A stretch of DNA of 64,000 nucleotides from Sulfurovum sp. NBC37-1 (lineage in GTDB: Bacteria > Campylobacterota > Campylobacteria > Campylobacterales > Sulfurovaceae). Under the pieces are notes generated by a model. The model was not told where the DNA came from. It worked only from the letters and a program-made list of their open reading frames with translations, and did no database searches. Shown here piece by piece: positions 1 to 7,561 of the stretch. The first letter of the stretch is position 1; every line of letters begins with the position of its first letter. Where the stretch lies: positions 1,488,001-1,552,000 of the forward strand of contig NC_009663.1 of NCBI RefSeq assembly GCF_000010345.1, given 5' to 3'. Position numbers and translations under genes: made by a program.

Positions 1-15
1 TATATTTATTCAAGC

Positions 16-21
16 TATAAT
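16..21 (+). promoter_or_regulatory. -10 box of the tRNA-fMet gene
   Basis: A perfect TATAAT lies 17 bases before the first tRNA base. No clear -35 box can be judged because the window begins 15 bases upstream. It fits a sigma-70 promoter driving the tRNA, with transcription starting around position 28. Confidence 0.5.
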
Positions 22-38
22 CTCACTCTCATAACTGT

Positions 39-117
<79 letters not shown>

Positions 118-160
118 TCAAACCCCCTAAATACCATTGTTTGAGACGATTGCAAGAAAC

Positions 161-1261
161 TTAAACTTTTCTGATGTCACCACGAGTGTCACCACGCATG
201 TCACCATCAAAAAATGGATTAAATGAACTCCTTATTTTCAAATGTTCACCTTTGATAAATCGTGCATAATTTTCAAGTATCATTTTAGAGTTGGTATGCC
301 CTACTATCTGTGCAATTTCCAATACACTCAATTCACCTGATTTTAACATCGCTGTAATGAACGTATGTCTGGTATTGTAGATTTTCCTATATGGTATCTC
401 CAGATCAGACAAAAGTTTTGCCCACACTCCGTAAGGTTTTTTACCCCGAATTGTATCCACACTGTAAAGATGCCTTCCTTCATTGGAAAAAAGGTAGACA
501 CTCTTTAGCTTCCTTGCAGTTTGTACCTGTTCATTCAAATAAGGTCTAAGCACATCAAAAAGCGGTACTTCACGTATGCTTTTAACCGTTTTGGGTGTGG
601 AAATCACTCCTCTGGATATGCTGCGCTTGACAGTGATCCTTTTATCGTAAATATCCGAAAGCTGCAATCCAAGAATTTCTCCTGATCTCATACCCGTATA
701 AAACCCGATTGCCAGAAAGTTCTTCAATGGTCTGGGTGCATGTTCCAAGATGGTTTGCACTTCTTGTGAGGTAAAAGGTATGACCTCTTCACTCTCTTTA
801 CCGTTTTTGACAACTTTTATATGGACAAATGGATTTTTGGAAAGTATCTCTTCTTCCAGGGCGACCTGGAAGATACCCTTGCAATCGACCACATAACTTT
901 TCAGTGTTTTGGTTGCAACATCAAAGCTGCTAAGCCAGGCTCTAAGTTCTGATACCTTGATCTCTCTTATGTCACGTTTGTTAAAGAACTCGACTATCTT
1001 CTCTACCCTGCGGTGAATCTCCCAATAGGTTTTGAGATTTTCTTTTTTCAGCAGATATAGCCGCGCATATTTCTCGATAGGCTCTTTTTCTTCTTTTTGA
1101 GCTTTTTGTGCCAGATGTTCTTCAAGTGCAGGAAGCAGTTCTCTAATGATCGTCTTCCTGTTCTTTGGTGTATCTTTCAGCCCTGTGCTCTTTTGTTTCC
1201 AGCCTTCATCGGTTTTGTATTTGACCTGCAAAATTCCTTTGCGTGAATAGATGCTTGCCAT
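161..1261 (-). CDS. Tyrosine recombinase/integrase
   Basis: A 366-residue site-specific recombinase that should integrate and excise the element at the tRNA. The N-terminal part resembles an arm-binding domain (SRKGILQVKYKTDEGWKQKSTG), a SAM-like core-binding domain spans about 65-160, and the catalytic domain follows. Catalytic residues are visible: Arg in TGMRSGEILGL (near 192), the Arg of YNTRHTFIT with its His (near 297), the later His of VGHTNSKM and the nucleophile Tyr in ENYARF (near 335). Length is normal for phage or ICE integrases. Its 3' end lies 44 bases from attL, the usual tRNA-integrase arrangement. The last residues (GDMRGDTRGDIRKV) are a short repeated tail. The gene starts at ATG 1261. 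Confidence 0.95.
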   Translation of the reverse strand: MASIYSRKGILQVKYKTDEGWKQKSTGLKDTPKNRKTIIRELLPALEEHLAQKAQKEEKEPIEKYARLYLLKKENLKTYWEIHRRVEKIVEFFNKRDIREIKVSELRAWLSSFDVATKTLKSYVVDCKGIFQVALEEEILSKNPFVHIKVVKNGKESEEVIPFTSQEVQTILEHAPRPLKNFLAIGFYTGMRSGEILGLQLSDIYDKRITVKRSISRGVISTPKTVKSIREVPLFDVLRPYLNEQVQTARKLKSVYLFSNEGRHLYSVDTIRGKKPYGVWAKLLSDLEIPYRKIYNTRHTFITAMLKSGELSVLEIAQIVGHTNSKMILENYARFIKGEHLKIRSSFNPFFDGDMRGDTRGDIRKV

Positions 1262-1305
1262 TGTATTGACTCCTTTGAGTCACCACAAACCATACTTATT
1301 TTAGC

Positions 1306-1530
1306 TTACCACTCCTTGAGTAATTCTTTCATATGCTTTGCAGTTGTACTCTCTACATCCTGAAGCAGCCATTTTTCAAGTGCTTCAAGGTTAAATAATG
1401 TATGACCGATATGAGGGTTTTTCACATAGTGTATGCCCTCTTCCAACAGATCATCATGAATCAGTTGCCTGATCTTCTGTTCTGACAATGAGATGTAGTT
1501 AGTCACTTGACCTATTTTGACCCATTTCAT
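1306..1530 (-). CDS. Small helix-turn-helix protein, excisionase-like
   Basis: A 74-residue protein with a winged-helix/MerR-like pattern. WVKIGQVTNYISLSEQKIRQLIHD is a recognition-type HTH and HTLFNLEALEKWL is the usual wing and last helix of the Xis/AlpA class. It lies between the replication initiator, which it overlaps by 32 bases, and the integrase, so all three are probably co-transcribed. The likely role is excision directionality factor or element repressor; the sequence alone does not decide between these. Confidence 0.7.
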   Translation of the reverse strand: MKWVKIGQVTNYISLSEQKIRQLIHDDLLEEGIHYVKNPHIGHTLFNLEALEKWLLQDVESTTAKHMKELLKEW

Positions 1531-2578
1531 TCTTCTTCTCGTTATAATATTTTTCTATCAATGCCATAGTAACCGGCAGCGAATAGATATAGGCACGCTT
1601 TATCAGTGCTTTAAACTCTTCTTCAAATGCTTCGAGTTCATAGCTGTATTGCTTACGTTTGAGTTTTTCAAGCAGTGTACCGTTCTGTATGAAATTCTCT
1701 ATCGTATAGTCACCTCGTATCTTTTCCCAGATGGGGTGCGTAGCCGCTCTGTATCGATTTGTCATTGTAACGGTATCATTGTCTATCAGCCTAATGGCAT
1801 TGATGCACTCATCAAAAAGTTTGACCGCATTTTCCAACAGATCATCTACACTATCTATCTTGTAGGTTCTCAAAAACTGTCTGTGCAGTTCAAACTCCAC
1901 GTTGAAGATCGGTTTGTCGTACCGGAAACCTTTGTCCTGAAAGTAAAATTTCATCAACTTCTCTTTGTAGCTGTTCTTCAACTCATCCTTTTTATTGTAT
2001 ATCCGCAGCAAAAAAGGCTTTTTGCCCACATATATGGTCTGCATGATGTTGGAGTGAAGCTTTTTGCGTATATCCATATCTCTTTTTCGTGTGGCAAACA
2101 TCGTTTCATCGATGAATGAGAGGTCAAGCTGCACAAAACTGTTCAAGTCTGCCCTGGTGATCGGTTTGTATCCGGTGATGTATTCTTCAAACATAGCGTC
2201 AATGTGAGGAATCAGTTCTTTAATCCCTACTGCATAGATACCGTTGGCTAAAAGCTGTACACGTATATTATGCAGTCCGGTATTTGTTTCCGGGTCTTTA
2301 AATCCTATTTTAAACAAACTGTTTTGATCTACAAACCAAAGATATCCTTCTGCTTTGCCTAGATGCTTAAACGGGTTTTTGGCTATCTCTATAGTCAACT
2401 CTGTGGTATCCGCATCCACACCTCTGATCTGCATGATCTCTTTTTCCTCATTAAGGGTATGTTCTATCTTCTCAAATAGATTTGGATACTCTGTATTTGT
2501 TTCACAAAAATAGTACAGAGTGTCTATACCCGGTATGGTTTTCAAGTCTGTAATATTATTTAATATCTTTCTTTTCAT
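1499..2578 (-). CDS. Replication initiation protein, Rep_trans / filamentous-phage type
   Basis: A 359-residue protein resembling the replication initiation factor family (Rep_trans, PF02486), used by integrated filamentous phages and some rolling-circle plasmids. The core is visible in order: TRADLNSFVQLDLSF (near 140), then a YVGKK...LLRIYNKKDEL block (about 184-199) holding the conserved Tyr-x-Lys context, then FNVEFELHRQFLR (about 226-238), the basic/acidic motif of this family. It would nick the element's double-strand origin and start rolling-circle replication. It overlaps the 74-residue HTH gene downstream and is preceded by the structured GC-rich stretch that could be its origin. The family assignment is from pattern recognition, not alignment. 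Confidence 0.8.
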   Translation of the reverse strand: MKRKILNNITDLKTIPGIDTLYYFCETNTEYPNLFEKIEHTLNEEKEIMQIRGVDADTTELTIEIAKNPFKHLGKAEGYLWFVDQNSLFKIGFKDPETNTGLHNIRVQLLANGIYAVGIKELIPHIDAMFEEYITGYKPITRADLNSFVQLDLSFIDETMFATRKRDMDIRKKLHSNIMQTIYVGKKPFLLRIYNKKDELKNSYKEKLMKFYFQDKGFRYDKPIFNVEFELHRQFLRTYKIDSVDDLLENAVKLFDECINAIRLIDNDTVTMTNRYRAATHPIWEKIRGDYTIENFIQNGTLLEKLKRKQYSYELEAFEEEFKALIKRAYIYSLPVTMALIEKYYNEKKNEMGQNRSSD

Positions 2579-2611
2579 TTTATTATCCTTTGTAAACGTA
2601 TGTGTTTTAGA

Positions 2612-2717
2612 TAGGGGTGTTACTAATACCCCTAAAGTAAGTCAGTGCGTTCGCGTGGTGCTCTGCGTGCGGGCGTGAAGCCGTCCTCCGCATCCGCGCC
2701 ACGCTCCTTTCACTGAC
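2612..2717. other. Structured GC-rich intergenic region, candidate replication origin
   Basis: Two structured blocks lie just upstream of the rep gene. The first, 2612-2634, is an inverted repeat with 7-bp perfect arms TAGGGGT/ACCCCTA that extend further through a G-T pair. The second, 2641-2717, opens with GTCAGTG and closes with CACTGAC. Nested inside are GCGTGG/CCACGC and TGCGG/CCGCA. Its GC content is much higher than in the surrounding AT-rich element. Filamentous phages keep their nick site and packaging hairpins in such an intergenic region, so this is the best candidate origin. No nick site can be named from the sequence. Confidence 0.55.
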
Positions 2718-2786
2718 GCCTCGATGAAATGTGTCTAATCTTCAAGATGCTTGGCTCGTTGTCAGACCTCCGCCTTGCTACGGCCA

Positions 2787-3041
2787 CTAGATTCCATAAA
2801 AGACTGCTTTGCCCACCAGGGCTACTTCGACCTCAACTTCTTTACCGATCTTCTGACGATAGAGTTCAAGTTTTTCAATGGGAATGGAAAGATCATAGAG
2901 TTCATTCCTCAGCTCTCCGTTTCTCATGTGTGTTTTTACAAGTAGTTGCAGTTTCGTTTTTCCGGGAACGACAGTTCCATCCTCTTTTGTAAAATCACTA
3001 TTAGTGAAAATATTTAGTAATGTACCTTTTAGGGTTAACAT
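2787..3041 (-). CDS. Inovirus-type single-stranded DNA-binding protein
   Basis: An 84-residue small beta-rich protein. The start MLTLKGTLLNIF, the middle KTKLQLLVKTHMRNGELRNELYDLSIP and the C-terminal EVEVEVALVGKAVFY follow the pattern of ssDNA-binding (gene V-like) proteins found next to replication initiators of integrated filamentous phages. The ATG at 3041 is chosen because AAAGGA precedes it at good spacing; an upstream ATG at 3074 would add 11 residues without a ribosome site. The protein would coat the single-stranded product of rolling-circle replication. Homology is judged by eye, so a generic OB-fold protein remains possible. Confidence 0.6.
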   Translation of the reverse strand: MLTLKGTLLNIFTNSDFTKEDGTVVPGKTKLQLLVKTHMRNGELRNELYDLSIPIEKLELYRQKIGKEVEVEVALVGKAVFYGI

Positions 3042-3170
3042 TCTGAATCCTTTAAATATAATTTTTAGCCTCAACGCTGAGTTATATTGTCGACAGTGTT
3101 ATGCTAACTAATTGAGGAGTTTTAAATCTATGAATTTTGAGTGAGATAGGACATTCGTGAAAGTTGAATC

Positions 3171-4226
3171 TTAATTGAAGCGGTTACAAACTTTAATTAT
3201 CTCCTTTAAATATAGCTCTGTATCTTCAATTTCTTCTTTAGAGCGAATGATCTTATTTCTTTTATCAGAAAAGTCTAAAAGACGTAAACCATCGAATATT
3301 GCACACTCTCTAATAGGTTTCTTTGCAGTATATTCACTCACTACTTTTTTACCTTTCATATGTGGGAATAATATATCAGAATAATGTTTCGCTACTTCAA
3401 GTGCTTTTCTTGTAGATATTTTATTTTTAGATAGTTTTCTATATATACTAATACAATGTGCATACCAACTTATATAAATGTCAGAAGGTTCAATTGTACG
3501 GTCACTATCAACATATGGTTTGAGTTTAGCAATTGCATCTACAATTTCATTATCTGAATCAAGTTTTTTAATTTCAGAAAAGTAATGTATTGAACGAGCT
3601 ATCATATGATGTTCTCGACCATAATATCCAAGAAGCTCAAACTGTATCTCTTCCTTTTTACTTTCTTTATTTGGATTTGCAATTGCAAGTTTTAATGAGG
3701 GTTTTAGAAAGTTGATTTTATCTTTAGGTGCTTTAAGTGTATTTGTCGATGTTGTATAATTCATTTCATCTGGTTTGTTTTTATATAATGCATTTAAAGT
3801 AGCTAAAGCATTATGATATTTATCACGCCAATATAAAAGTTGAGTAGCTGAAGCTAAGTATTTTTTATCTGCTATAATTATCACTTGATCATATTTTAAA
3901 AGATCATATATTACATCGATTAATACAATTTCATCTTCATTGATTGTTTTTTTATTACAAGTATTATTGTAGGCTTCTATCGCTTCATTTTCATCTATAA
4001 AGTCACGAATTATAATACCTAGTTTCTTGTATTCTACAAAAGGTTTTAATCTCTCTTTAAGGTATGGCTCAAGAAAAGTTATGGAAACTTGAGGAACAAC
4101 TGTTTGTAGACCTTTTTGTATTGCAACCAATATAATAGTATACCAATTATCTTTTTGATATGTTTTATCCATTGTTTTGTAAAATGAGGTAATCAGCTTT
4201 TCATTAATACCTGTTAATTCATACAT
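3171..4226 (-). CDS. Cargo protein of unknown function (351 aa)
   Basis: A largely helical, lysine-rich soluble protein with no signal peptide, no membrane segment and no motif I recognise. Visible features are an N-terminal helical part, a hydrophobic strand (YDQVIIIADKKY near 112-123), a YGREHHMIARSIHYFSEI segment (about 205-222) and a charged C-terminus. It is transcribed leftward from the region containing the repeated AGGACA palindromes. Two TACAAT-like -10 boxes lie only 7 and 17 bases upstream of the ATG, implying a very short leader. Codon use is AT-rich like the other cargo genes. It is not part of the replication module; defence or superinfection control is only a guess from position. 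Confidence 0.75.
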   Translation of the reverse strand: MYELTGINEKLITSFYKTMDKTYQKDNWYTIILVAIQKGLQTVVPQVSITFLEPYLKERLKPFVEYKKLGIIIRDFIDENEAIEAYNNTCNKKTINEDEIVLIDVIYDLLKYDQVIIIADKKYLASATQLLYWRDKYHNALATLNALYKNKPDEMNYTTSTNTLKAPKDKINFLKPSLKLAIANPNKESKKEEIQFELLGYYGREHHMIARSIHYFSEIKKLDSDNEIVDAIAKLKPYVDSDRTIEPSDIYISWYAHCISIYRKLSKNKISTRKALEVAKHYSDILFPHMKGKKVVSEYTAKKPIRECAIFDGLRLLDFSDKRNKIIRSKEEIEDTELYLKEIIKVCNRFN

Positions 4227-4258
4227 GGATAAATTGTATCAAATTGTAGGGGATAACA

Positions 4259-4285
4259 AACCTTATAAAATATAATTTTATAAGG
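4259..4285. repeat. Perfect hairpin CCTTATAAAA/TTTTATAAGG, copy 1
   Basis: Ten-base perfect inverted arms (4261-4270 and 4276-4285) enclose a 5-base loop. The same arms recur at 6123-6132 and 6150-6159, and 15 bases (4259-4273) are identical to 6121-6135. The two copies bracket the two rightward cargo genes. They could mark a module boundary or act as terminators or binding sites. Confidence 0.7.
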
Positions 4286-4294
4286 TTTTGAAAC

Positions 4295-4507
4295 AGGACA
4301 TTTTGTCCTTTATTGCCAGAAATCAACAAATAACAGAACACTTTGTCCAAATAACGGCTATTTACAACCTAAAAGGACATTAGAAATTATTATAACACTA
4401 TAAAACATTGGGGAAATATACAAACTTAACCTCTTTTTACCAATATCAAAACATATTTGATATACTCTTCATACTGAAATTCGTAATAGAAGGACATTTT
4501 GTTCCTT
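4295..4507. promoter_or_regulatory. Repeated AGGACA-n3-TGTCC palindromes, candidate operators
   Basis: The non-coding stretch 4227-4570 separates divergent cargo genes. Palindrome AGGACA-TTT-TGTCCT is perfect at 4295-4309. A near copy, AGAACA-CTT-TGTCC, lies at 4335-4348, a half site AGGACA at 4374-4379, and a near copy with one inserted base at 4491-4506. Starts are spaced 40, 39 and 117 (three times 39) bases, so they recur at roughly four helical turns. A second inverted repeat with 8-bp arms ATATCAAA/TTTGATAT lies at 4443-4463. Two TATAAT boxes (4534-4539 and 4542-4547) precede the rightward gene. This looks like a repressor-controlled bidirectional promoter. Confidence 0.6.
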
Positions 4508-4570
4508 TAATAAAAAGTTAGCATAACAACAACTATAATGATATAATACATAAAAAAAGAAGGATATTTA

Positions 4571-4927
4571 ATGAAAAAAGTAAAGTTTATAACTATCAAT
4601 CCTGATGGAAAATATAATAGTTTTAGTTCAAATATTAGTGACAATGGTATAGATATTGATGAATCTGAGTTTGCAGAAAAAATAGATGAAGGAATTGAAG
4701 AAAAAATAGATATATCTGACTATACTCAAATTGAACTACAAGATGGAGATAGATACGCAAAAGTATATGTTAAAGATATAAAAGAAGAAGATGCATTATT
4801 TCCTATCCTAGAAGAAAATATTGCTACTGTTGGTTCTTATTTAGATAATGTAACTTATAGCGAATTATCAGAAGAAGACGAACAAGATTATGATGATTAT
4901 ATTGAAAATATCACAAAAGATGGTTAA
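4571..4927 (+). CDS. Small highly acidic cargo protein (118 aa)
   Basis: A 118-residue protein dominated by Asp and Glu, with few basic residues except at the N-terminus (MKKVKFITINPDGKY). It begins with a beta-strand-like stretch and ends in SELSEEDEQDYDDYIENITKDG. There are no membrane segments or known motifs. AAGGA stands 7 bases before the ATG, and two TATAAT boxes lie 24-37 bases upstream. The strong negative charge is reminiscent of DNA-mimic or antitoxin-like proteins, but this is speculation. The stop codon is followed after four bases by an attC-like hairpin. Confidence 0.7.
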   Translation: MKKVKFITINPDGKYNSFSSNISDNGIDIDESEFAEKIDEGIEEKIDISDYTQIELQDGDRYAKVYVKDIKEEDALFPILEENIATVGSYLDNVTYSELSEEDEQDYDDYIENITKDG

Positions 4928-4930
4928 AAA

Positions 4931-4998
4931 TGCTAACAAAACATAGTAGCCAATAAGTAGCCTAGCGGCGACTTGTCAGCTATATTTGACCGTTAAAT
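4931..4998 (+). repeat. attC-like site after the acidic gene
   Basis: A 68-base imperfect palindrome opens with GCTAAC (4932-4937) and closes with GTTAAAT (4992-4998), which agrees with the integron core consensus GTTRRRY. Inside, AAGTAGCC (4955-4962) pairs with GGCGACTT (4967-4974) with one mismatch around a 4-base loop, and ATAG/CTAT pair further out. Size and layout match integron attC sites and it starts just past a stop codon. No integron integrase is present in the window, so the call is tentative. Confidence 0.5.
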
Positions 4999-5076
4999 GT
5001 ACAGTTCGAGTGTTATCATGAAAGTTTTTACGGTATTGACTTTTCAAGAAAATTTTAAACTGACTATGTAAGACCG

Positions 5077-5096
5077 GTCTCTTTTTTAAAAGAGAC
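5077..5096. terminator. Hairpin between cargo genes (GTCTCTTTT/AAAAGAGAC)
   Basis: Perfect 9-bp arms with a 2-base TT apex, lying 27 bases before the start of the next gene. It may be an attenuator or an operator for that gene. It lacks a clean T-run on either strand, so ordinary termination is not assured. Confidence 0.4.
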
Positions 5097-5123
5097 ACAA
5101 AAATTACTAAAAAAAGGGATACA

Positions 5124-5942
5124 GTGTCTAGAAGATCAAAAGAATTTAATGAATATCTTATTGATTCTAATTCACAACATAATTTTAGCCATAATGACTA
5201 TATGCAGCATCCAGCAATAGCATTTTTAAAATATACTGTAGAAGCTAAGGATGCAGTTAACTTTTGTATTAATAAATTCCCAAAAAATAATGACAATGAA
5301 TATTCAAAAGATAGTTTAGATAGTCTTCAGCATATTGTAGTTGCAATGCTTCCAACCCTAATGGGACATTTTGAAACATATCAAAGATATTTATTTGCTT
5401 TAATGTTTGATTACAGTATCTACTTAAAAGACTTTGATGTAGAAAATTTTTTTAAAAAAATTAATAAATCTGCTAATTTATCAATTGATTTAATTAGATT
5501 ATCTTCTTACCGAGGCTCTAACTCAACTTCTATTGGTTTACTTTTATCTGATAGTTTACCTGGTTGGCATAACCCTAGTAAAGTAAACAGTTATTTTAGT
5601 GCTTTTGATTTAAACTTTCAGTTATTTAATGCAAATGCAGAAAAACAATTAAGAATTTTATGGCAACTAAGACATTCCATAGTACATACAGGAGGTACAA
5701 TTACTGTTCCAGATGCACAAAAAGTACCTGAATTAAAATTATATGGCAAAAAACAAGTAGTATTTGAAAAAAATTTTATTTTTGAAGTCGCAAGAAAAAT
5801 TCATCCTCTTATCAAAGATTCAACAACAGGTATAGGTGAAAAGTTTATTGAAAAACTTATTGATGACATAACTGACGAACAAAAAGAGCAAATAGAAGAA
5901 ATATTTAAAGTTAGATCAAGTGTTGCTGTTTGGCTTAGATAA
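5124..5942 (+). CDS. HEPN-like cargo protein (R-x4-H motif)
   Basis: A 272-residue mostly helical protein. Near residue 190 it contains ILWQLRHSIVHTGG, whose RHSIVH is the R-x4-6-H signature of HEPN ribonuclease/toxin domains; here the second motif position is His instead of the commoner Asn. Upstream helices (MLPTLMGHFETYQRYLFALMFDYS, about 75-97) resemble the first HEPN helices with a conserved Glu. The start is GTG 5124 after AAAGGGA. HEPN proteins act as RNases in toxin-antitoxin, abortive infection and CRISPR-linked systems, so an antiviral role is plausible for element cargo. The family call rests on a short motif. An attC-like hairpin follows the stop codon. Confidence 0.7.
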   Translation: MSRRSKEFNEYLIDSNSQHNFSHNDYMQHPAIAFLKYTVEAKDAVNFCINKFPKNNDNEYSKDSLDSLQHIVVAMLPTLMGHFETYQRYLFALMFDYSIYLKDFDVENFFKKINKSANLSIDLIRLSSYRGSNSTSIGLLLSDSLPGWHNPSKVNSYFSAFDLNFQLFNANAEKQLRILWQLRHSIVHTGGTITVPDAQKVPELKLYGKKQVVFEKNFIFEVARKIHPLIKDSTTGIGEKFIEKLIDDITDEQKEQIEEIFKVRSSVAVWLR

Positions 5943-5945
5943 ACA

Positions 5946-6075
5946 TCTAACAAAAACTTGGAAGAAAAATATGCCTACATAGTCGCCCTTTAGAAATTCT
6001 TTGAGAAAATATCTTAAATAATTGTCAAACTAAGCTAAAGAAAAACGGCATATTTTTCAAGATAGTCGTTATTCG
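5946..6075 (+). repeat. attC-like long hairpin after the HEPN-like gene
   Basis: The site begins ATCTAAC (5946-5952, fits RYYYAAC), three bases after the stop codon, and ends around GTTATTC (6069-6075). Long arms pair: the stretch ending AAAAATATGCC (5966-5976) is complementary to GGCATATTTTT (6048-6058), and flanking ACTTG pairs with CAAG with a small bulge on one side. The unpaired bulges and CTAAC/GTT ends are what attC sites look like, but the right core departs from consensus. The rest of the gap to 6424 holds the second CCTTATAAAA repeat, attR and the upstream region of the next gene; I see no gene in it. Confidence 0.5.
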
Positions 6076-6120
6076 CTGTAGCGACGTTTTCGAGCCATAA
6101 ATCTATGCCCTGCAACAGAA

Positions 6121-6159
6121 AACCTTATAAAATATTCTCTATAGGCATGTTTTATAAGG
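6121..6159. repeat. CCTTATAAAA/TTTTATAAGG inverted repeat, copy 2
   Basis: The same 10-base arms as at 4261-4285, but with a 17-base loop. Fifteen bases are identical to 4259-4273. It lies 102 bases inside attR, so the two copies flank the rightward cargo block. Confidence 0.65.
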
Positions 6160-6260
6160 TAATGTAGAATTTTTTTATTGAGTAAAATTAAAGTATATTT
6201 TGGTGCGGTTTGTGGTGACATTTTGTATTTTATGCCCTAAAACTGGGAATTTTAGACGCT

Positions 6261-6307
6261 CTCATAACCCGAAGGTCGTTGGTTCAAATCCTTCTCCCGC
6301 AACCAAT
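6261..6307 (+). repeat. Attachment-site repeat attR (tRNA-fMet 3' fragment)
   Basis: Identical over 47 bases to the tRNA 3' half at 71-117. It begins at the anticodon loop without the 5' half, so it is not a functional tRNA. It marks the right end of the integrated element. Confidence 0.92.
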
Positions 6308-6424
6308 CACCATTTTTTCCAATTCTTAAAAATCATAAGCACATTTCCTCCCCCCCTTAAAATATTAACATTTTTCAAGTAAATACGAATTATTGCTGGT
6401 AAAATAATAACTTAAAGGAAAAAA

Positions 6425-7339
6425 TTGAAACAGACACAAAACATAAAAAAAATACTTCTGCCCCTTCTAATGGGCATGGGCACTTTTCTGCACGCTTCTC
6501 CTGCGGTAGGTGCAGAAAAAGATGCATTGAGAACACTGCCTTCCAACTACAATATGATCATAGCCTACTATGGCCGTCCGCATGTAAAGACTATGGGTAT
6601 CCTGGGAGAGTATCCTATTTCTACGATCATACAGAAGGTAAAAGCACGGGCCAAACAGTATGAAAAAGCTTTGGGCAATGGACAGCATGTCACACCGGGT
6701 TTTGACCTTATTTATGAAATGGCAACCACTTCTCCGGGGAAGAACGGCAAATATGTCATTACACTGAGTGAGAAAAAGCTGATGGAGTACATTCATGCGG
6801 CACAGAAAAACGGACTTGTACTCTTCATCGATGTACAGCTTGGCAAAAAAAGCCCTGCACAGGCAGTCAAACCATTGCTGAAGTACCTGAAATATGACAA
6901 TGTACATATCGCGGTCGATCCCGAATTCTCGGTCGACAACCTCAGTGTACGTCCAGGCAAGAAAATCGGGTCCATCACCGGAACCCAGATCAATGCCGTT
7001 CAGGACCTCATATCTTCATATGTGCAAAAAAACCATCTTGTGGACAAGATCCTGATGGTGCATATGTTCACGGAAAATATGGTAAAAGACAAAAAAGCGA
7101 TCAGATATACCAAAAAGGTACATCTGGTCATGCACCTTGATGGACATGGGTCTCCGGCATTGAAGATCAAGATATACAACGGTCTCTATACAGAAGCACG
7201 TGCGGCAAAAGTTGTAGGAGGATTCAAAGTATTTCTCAAAGCGGACCACCCGGTCATGACACCAAAACAGGTGCTCGGCCTTGAACCAGTCGGGAACAAA
7301 AGAGTAAGAGATATGCCTAAACTGATCACGTATCAGTAA
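6425..7339 (+). CDS. Secreted protein of unknown function (304 aa)
   Basis: The start is TTG 6425, chosen because TTAAAGGA precedes it and the translation begins with a signal peptide (KKILLPLLMGMGTFLHASPAVGA). The mature part has ordered motifs: IAYYGRP, TPGFDLIYEMATTSPG, LVLFIDVQLGKKSP, VHIAVDPEFSV, GTQINAVQDL, KILMVHMFTENM and VMHLDGHG. This order recalls a family of exported proteins of unknown function also found in actinobacteria, with repeated strand-helix units suggesting a TIM-barrel-like fold; that recollection is unverified. It stands alone just outside attR. It could be a sugar- or cell-wall-acting enzyme, but no catalytic set is recognised. Confidence 0.8.
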   Translation: MKQTQNIKKILLPLLMGMGTFLHASPAVGAEKDALRTLPSNYNMIIAYYGRPHVKTMGILGEYPISTIIQKVKARAKQYEKALGNGQHVTPGFDLIYEMATTSPGKNGKYVITLSEKKLMEYIHAAQKNGLVLFIDVQLGKKSPAQAVKPLLKYLKYDNVHIAVDPEFSVDNLSVRPGKKIGSITGTQINAVQDLISSYVQKNHLVDKILMVHMFTENMVKDKKAIRYTKKVHLVMHLDGHGSPALKIKIYNGLYTEARAAKVVGGFKVFLKADHPVMTPKQVLGLEPVGNKRVRDMPKLITYQ

Positions 7340-7505
7340 GGCTTCTAAATCGGTATGGCGACAAGCCGACCGCATCCATGCAAAGCGTTTTTGAAACCCG
7401 CCTACATATTCCGGTCTTTAGTTCTGCACAACCAGCTTTCCCAGCGGCGGGGAGAGAGAGTATTTGGGGCTGATCATTCTTGCAGTGACGTCCGGAAACA
7501 AAAAT

Positions 7506-7523
7506 GGCAGGTACACTCCTGCC
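7506..7523 (+). terminator. Probable terminator hairpin
   Basis: GGCAGG and CCTGCC enclose a 6-base loop, followed by TCTCTTTC. It lies 167 bases after the secreted-protein gene and 65 before the FAD enzyme start. The T-tract is interrupted, so efficiency is uncertain. The rest of 7340-7587 shows no gene. Confidence 0.4.
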
Positions 7524-7561
7524 TCTCTTTCATTGATGACATTGACAAAGTATAAATATCC

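Noticed and set aside
1517-2119. 200-residue rightward frame in the element
   Set aside because: It lies opposite the rep gene, which has a plausible family pattern, and its composition is Phe/Leu/Ile-rich without motifs.
4295-4507. Possible CRISPR array in the AGGACA repeats
   Set aside because: Only short palindromes with non-unique spacing and no cas genes; no CRISPR array is seen anywhere in the window.
6200-6382. 60-residue rightward frame covering the attR region
   Set aside because: It is read through the tRNA 3' fragment and has no ribosome site or protein-like composition.
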